Under the pieces are notes generated by a model. The model searched no databases. It had not been told where the DNA came from and saw only the letters and a list, made by a program, of their open reading frames with translations. The translations under genes and the position numbers were made by a program. This document shows positions 6,245-8,307 of a DNA stretch of 8,307 bases, piece after piece; position 1 is the first letter of the stretch, and each line of letters starts with the position of its first letter. The DNA is from Candidatus Zixiibacteriota bacterium (GTDB lineage Bacteria; Zixibacteria; MSB-5A5; GN15; JACZUZ01): contig JACZUZ010000030.1 in the NCBI GenBank assembly GCA_022572905.1, forward strand, positions 2,468-10,774. Direction: 5' to 3'.

Positions 6245-6279
6245 GTTAGCTTCACTATACTGGAGAGGAGAAACAAGAA

Positions 6280-6690
6280 ATGATAATAAAAATAGTTCCC
6301 CCGTTTACAGCCGAAACCGCGGCGCTGAAAGTGAAAAAGGCGGAAGACGCCTGGAACTCTCGCAACCCGGAACTGATAGCGATGGCATATTCAGAAAACT
6401 CCCAATGGCGAAATCGTAATGAGTTCTTCGTAGGTAGAGATGCAATTATAGAGTTTCTCAAGCGAAAGTGGACAAAGGAACTTGATTACAAGCTTATGAA
6501 GGAATTATGGGCGTTTACGGAAGACCGCATTTCGGTTCGATTCGAATACGAATGGCGAGACGCTGAAACGGATCAATGGTTTCGCACTCACGGCAACGAG
6601 CACTGGGAATTCGACGCTGACGGCCTGTTGCGTCGTCGCGACATGAGCGCGAACGATATTCCCATAAACGAAAACGAACGAAGGATTTGA
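6280..6690 (+). CDS. DUF1348 family protein (NTF2-like fold)
   Basis: This 136-residue protein matches the DUF1348 group of the nuclear transport factor 2/SnoaL-like fold over its whole length. Visible blocks are PPFTAETA (7-14), [17 protein letters not shown] (21-37), SQWRNR (41-46), [16 protein letters not shown] (62-77), [11 protein letters not shown] (101-111) and [12 protein letters not shown] (118-129). The fold forms a conical pocket, and such proteins are small-molecule binding or isomerase-like enzymes; DUF1348 itself has no established reaction that I know. No signal peptide or membrane segment is seen, so it is cytoplasmic. AGGAG (6266-6270) lies nine bases before the ATG. It begins 35 bases after doxX on the same strand, so it is surely co-transcribed with it. 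Confidence 0.88.
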   Translation: MIIKIVPPFTAETAALKVKKAEDAWNSRNPELIAMAYSENSQWRNRNEFFVGRDAIIEFLKRKWTKELDYKLMKELWAFTEDRISVRFEYEWRDAETDQWFRTHGNEHWEFDADGLLRRRDMSANDIPINENERRI

Positions 6691-6703
6691 CAAGAGTACT
6701 ATC

Positions 6704-6757
6704 ATGAGTAACATAACGGCGAAACAGGAAAACCTGTCACGAACCTACGACTCGTGA
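6704..6757 (+). CDS. Small frame, 17 residues (MSNITAKQENLSRTYDS)
   Basis: An ATG-to-TGA frame lies between the DUF1348 gene and the flavoenzyme gene. The composition looks protein-like, and it might be the broken N-terminus of a lost gene or a leader. There is no convincing Shine-Dalgarno (only AAGAG at 6692-6696) and I recognise no family. Its reality is doubtful. Confidence 0.2.
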   Translation: MSNITAKQENLSRTYDS

Positions 6758-6779
6758 AAAAGCGAAGAATGAAGTACAA

Positions 6780-6802
6780 TGTTATAGCCGGATATTGTAA
6801 CA
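6780..6802. promoter_or_regulatory. Palindromic stretch before the flavoenzyme gene
   Basis: TGTTATAG and TTGTAACA flank a seven-base GC-rich centre and pair at eight positions, two of them G-T wobbles. It ends 22 bases before the ATG. It could be a regulatory site or an RNA hairpin affecting translation of the last gene; the AT-rich arms are weak evidence. Confidence 0.25.
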
Positions 6803-6824
6803 AATTAAATAGTGAGAATATAAA

Positions 6825-8228
6825 ATGGCTTCTACAAACAATAATACTTTTGACGCTATTATTATCGGCTCGGGCCAGGGAGGAAAACCTCTCGCCGTCG
6901 ATCTGGCTAACGCCGGATGGCGAACAGCGCTTATAGAGCGTGACCATCTGGGAGGCTCATGTGTAAATGTTGGCTGTACGCCTACAAAGACGATGGTGGC
7001 CAGCGCCCGGGTGGCATACTTGGCGAGGCGAGGCGCTGAGTACGGAGTGGATGCGCCCAATATTCAGATCAATATGCCGAAAATCCGAGAACGCAAACAG
7101 AGCATGGTCGATAGCTTTCGTCTTGGCAGCGAAGGCTTGGTGGAGCGGACGGATAATCTTACTCTCTATCGCGGCGAAGCGCAATTTACCGCTCCGAAAG
7201 AACTTGAGATATCACTTAAAGGCGGTGAAACAGTAAGGTTGAAAGCCGAAAAAATATTTATTAATGTGGGCGCTCGGCCACATCACCCTGCTATAGGCGG
7301 ACTGGACGATGTTCCCTTCTTGGACTCATCCTCAATCATGGAGCTCGGCGAAATACCGGAACATCTAATTGTACTGGGTGGTGGCTATATCGGATTGGAA
7401 TTTGGTCAGATGTTTCGCCGCTTTGGAAGCAGGGTGACTATCGTTCAGCGCGGCTCTCAGTTATTGGCACGTGAAGACTCCGACGTTGCCGACGGAATGC
7501 TCAAGATATTTACAGAGGACGACATTGATGTTCTGCTGAACTCAACTGTAACGCTAATCGCGCGGGCGTCCAGAAACCAGGTCGAAGTAACGATTAAATC
7601 CTCAGACAACTCACAGACACTTGTTGGGTCACACCTATTGTTGGCTACCGGCAGAGTTCCAAATTCTGATTCACTGAATCTCGACGCCGCCGGAATCGAG
7701 ACGGACAAACGTGGATTTATTCGCTCAAACCATAGACTCGAAACCAACATCGAAAATGTGTATGTACTCGGGGACGTCAAGGGAGGTCCGGCCTTTACCC
7801 ATATTTCCTATGATGATTACCGGATTTTGAAAACAAATCTGCTACAAAGCGGCGACGCAACAATTGAAGGACGTCTTGTCCCTTATACGGTCTTTACCGA
7901 TCCCCAAATGGGACGCGTGGGCCTGAGCGAAGATGAAGCGAAGGCGCAGGGTTACAATTTTGAGGTGGCCAAACTTCCAATGGCTCACGTGGCGCGTGCG
8001 CTGGAAATGGGCGAGACACGCGGATTCATGAAGGCAATCGTTGATGTCGAAACCAAACAGATTCTCGGCTGCGCTATTTTGGGAATTGAAGGCGGTGAAA
8101 TTATGAACATGTTGCATATCGCTATGATGGGCAAGCTACCTTACGCAACTCTGAGAGACACAGCGTTTGCGCATCCAACGCTTGGCGAATCTCTGAACAA
8201 TTTGTTCATGACGCTCGGCCCTCACTAG
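6825..8228 (+). CDS. FAD/NAD(P)H disulfide oxidoreductase, MerA/RclA-like
   Basis: This 467-residue class I pyridine nucleotide-disulfide oxidoreductase carries the FAD-binding motif IIIGSGQGG (12-20), the redox-active pair Cys46/Cys51 in [13 protein letters not shown], the NAD(P)H-binding GGGYIG (185-190), the second FAD motif VYVLGDV (312-318), and a dimerisation domain with the His450/Glu455 dyad in AHPTLGE. It should transfer electrons from NAD(P)H through FAD to a disulfide, metal or oxidant acceptor. Proteins of this look are often labelled mercuric reductase, but this one lacks the N-terminal heavy-metal domain and the C-terminal cysteine pair of true MerA; it ends in FMTLGPH. It is therefore closer to RclA-like or uncharacterised homologues, and mercury reduction is unlikely. 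No signal peptide: cytoplasmic. The ATG is favoured by the Rossmann motif at the expected distance; the Shine-Dalgarno (GTGAG) is poor. Confidence 0.93.
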   Translation: MASTNNNTFDAIIIGSGQGGKPLAVDLANAGWRTALIERDHLGGSCVNVGCTPTKTMVASARVAYLARRGAEYGVDAPNIQINMPKIRERKQSMVDSFRLGSEGLVERTDNLTLYRGEAQFTAPKELEISLKGGETVRLKAEKIFINVGARPHHPAIGGLDDVPFLDSSSIMELGEIPEHLIVLGGGYIGLEFGQMFRRFGSRVTIVQRGSQLLAREDSDVADGMLKIFTEDDIDVLLNSTVTLIARASRNQVEVTIKSSDNSQTLVGSHLLLATGRVPNSDSLNLDAAGIETDKRGFIRSNHRLETNIENVYVLGDVKGGPAFTHISYDDYRILKTNLLQSGDATIEGRLVPYTVFTDPQMGRVGLSEDEAKAQGYNFEVAKLPMAHVARALEMGETRGFMKAIVDVETKQILGCAILGIEGGEIMNMLHIAMMGKLPYATLRDTAFAHPTLGESLNNLFMTLGPH

Positions 8229-8307
8229 CGTGACGCGGCGAACGACATACCTCTGACCCTATCTGAGCGCCAATAAACTATGTGCTCCTTTTGACCAGTA
8301 GGCCAAA
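8229..8307. other. Right edge, no feature seen
   Basis: The 79 bases after the last stop hold no clear hairpin with a T-run, no gene start with a Shine-Dalgarno and no repeat. The end of the operon, or a further gene in it, must lie beyond the window. Confidence 0.5.

Larger units (their letters stand above)
6691..6824 (+). other. Intercistronic gap with mini-ORF and small hairpins
   Basis: This is the longest gap of the operon (134 bases). It contains a 17-residue frame at 6704-6757 (MSNITAKQENLSRTYDS), a hairpin ACAGG-AAAA-CCTGT (6724-6737), an inverted repeat TCACGA-N9-TCGTGA (6737-6757) ending on that frame's stop, and a 23-base palindromic stretch at 6780-6802 pairing eight positions with two wobbles. 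No strong promoter is visible. The last gene's ATG is preceded only by a weak GTGAG. Confidence 0.45.

Noticed and set aside
6754..6936. A 60-residue GTG frame overlapping the start of the flavoenzyme
   Set aside because: More than half of it lies in another frame of a well-supported gene, it matches no family, and its GTG has no Shine-Dalgarno.
1..8307. CRISPR array, tRNA, rRNA, insertion sequence or phage genes
   Set aside because: No regular short repeat-spacer pattern, no cloverleaf or rRNA-like sequence, and no transposase, integrase or phage structural frame was seen. The only tandem repeats are the coding 75-residue units and the short operator array.

Overview
The window looks like a Gram-negative member of the FCB superphylum: Bacteroidota-like, or a candidate phylum such as Zixibacteria, Latescibacteria or Marinimicrobia. 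The main reason is the large surface or secreted protein at the left edge, which ends in a type IX secretion (T9SS) sorting domain with the QNYPNPFNP signature. Base composition is moderate and Shine-Dalgarno sites are purine-rich. The genus cannot be decided from this sequence.

Layout. (1) Bases 1-1682, plus strand: the 3' part of a T9SS-exported protein with 75-residue HYR-like Cys-rich repeats, a Cys-rich domain of unknown function and the sorting domain, closed by a good intrinsic terminator (1711-1744). (2) Bases 1745-2060: no gene; a 44-nt imperfect inverted repeat and short palindromes. (3) Bases 2061-3680, minus strand: a sigma-54-dependent activator (GAF, AAA+, Fis-type HTH) whose GAF domain carries a four-cysteine cluster. 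(4) Bases 3681-4024: the divergent control region, with two exact 13-bp copies of ACACGAAATTTCG exactly 21 bp apart, a third near-copy, a separate 14-bp palindrome, a sigma-54-like -24/-12 element, and two mini-ORFs leading into the next gene. (5) Bases 4025-8228, plus strand: a probable four-gene operon made of an exported isochorismatase-like plus alpha/beta-hydrolase fusion, a DoxX membrane protein, a DUF1348 (NTF2-fold) protein, and a MerA/RclA-type FAD disulfide oxidoreductase. (6) Bases 8229-8307: nothing recognisable.

How it may work together (inference). The activator probably senses a redox or small-molecule signal through its GAF domain, binds the repeats about 100-145 bp upstream of the sigma-54 promoter, and switches on the operon. 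The operon pairs a periplasmic two-domain hydrolase with a quinone or redox-linked membrane protein and two cytoplasmic proteins. It resembles an inducible detoxification or reactive-species defence module, but no substrate can be read from the sequence. This module, with its dedicated regulator and operator array, is the most interesting part of the window.
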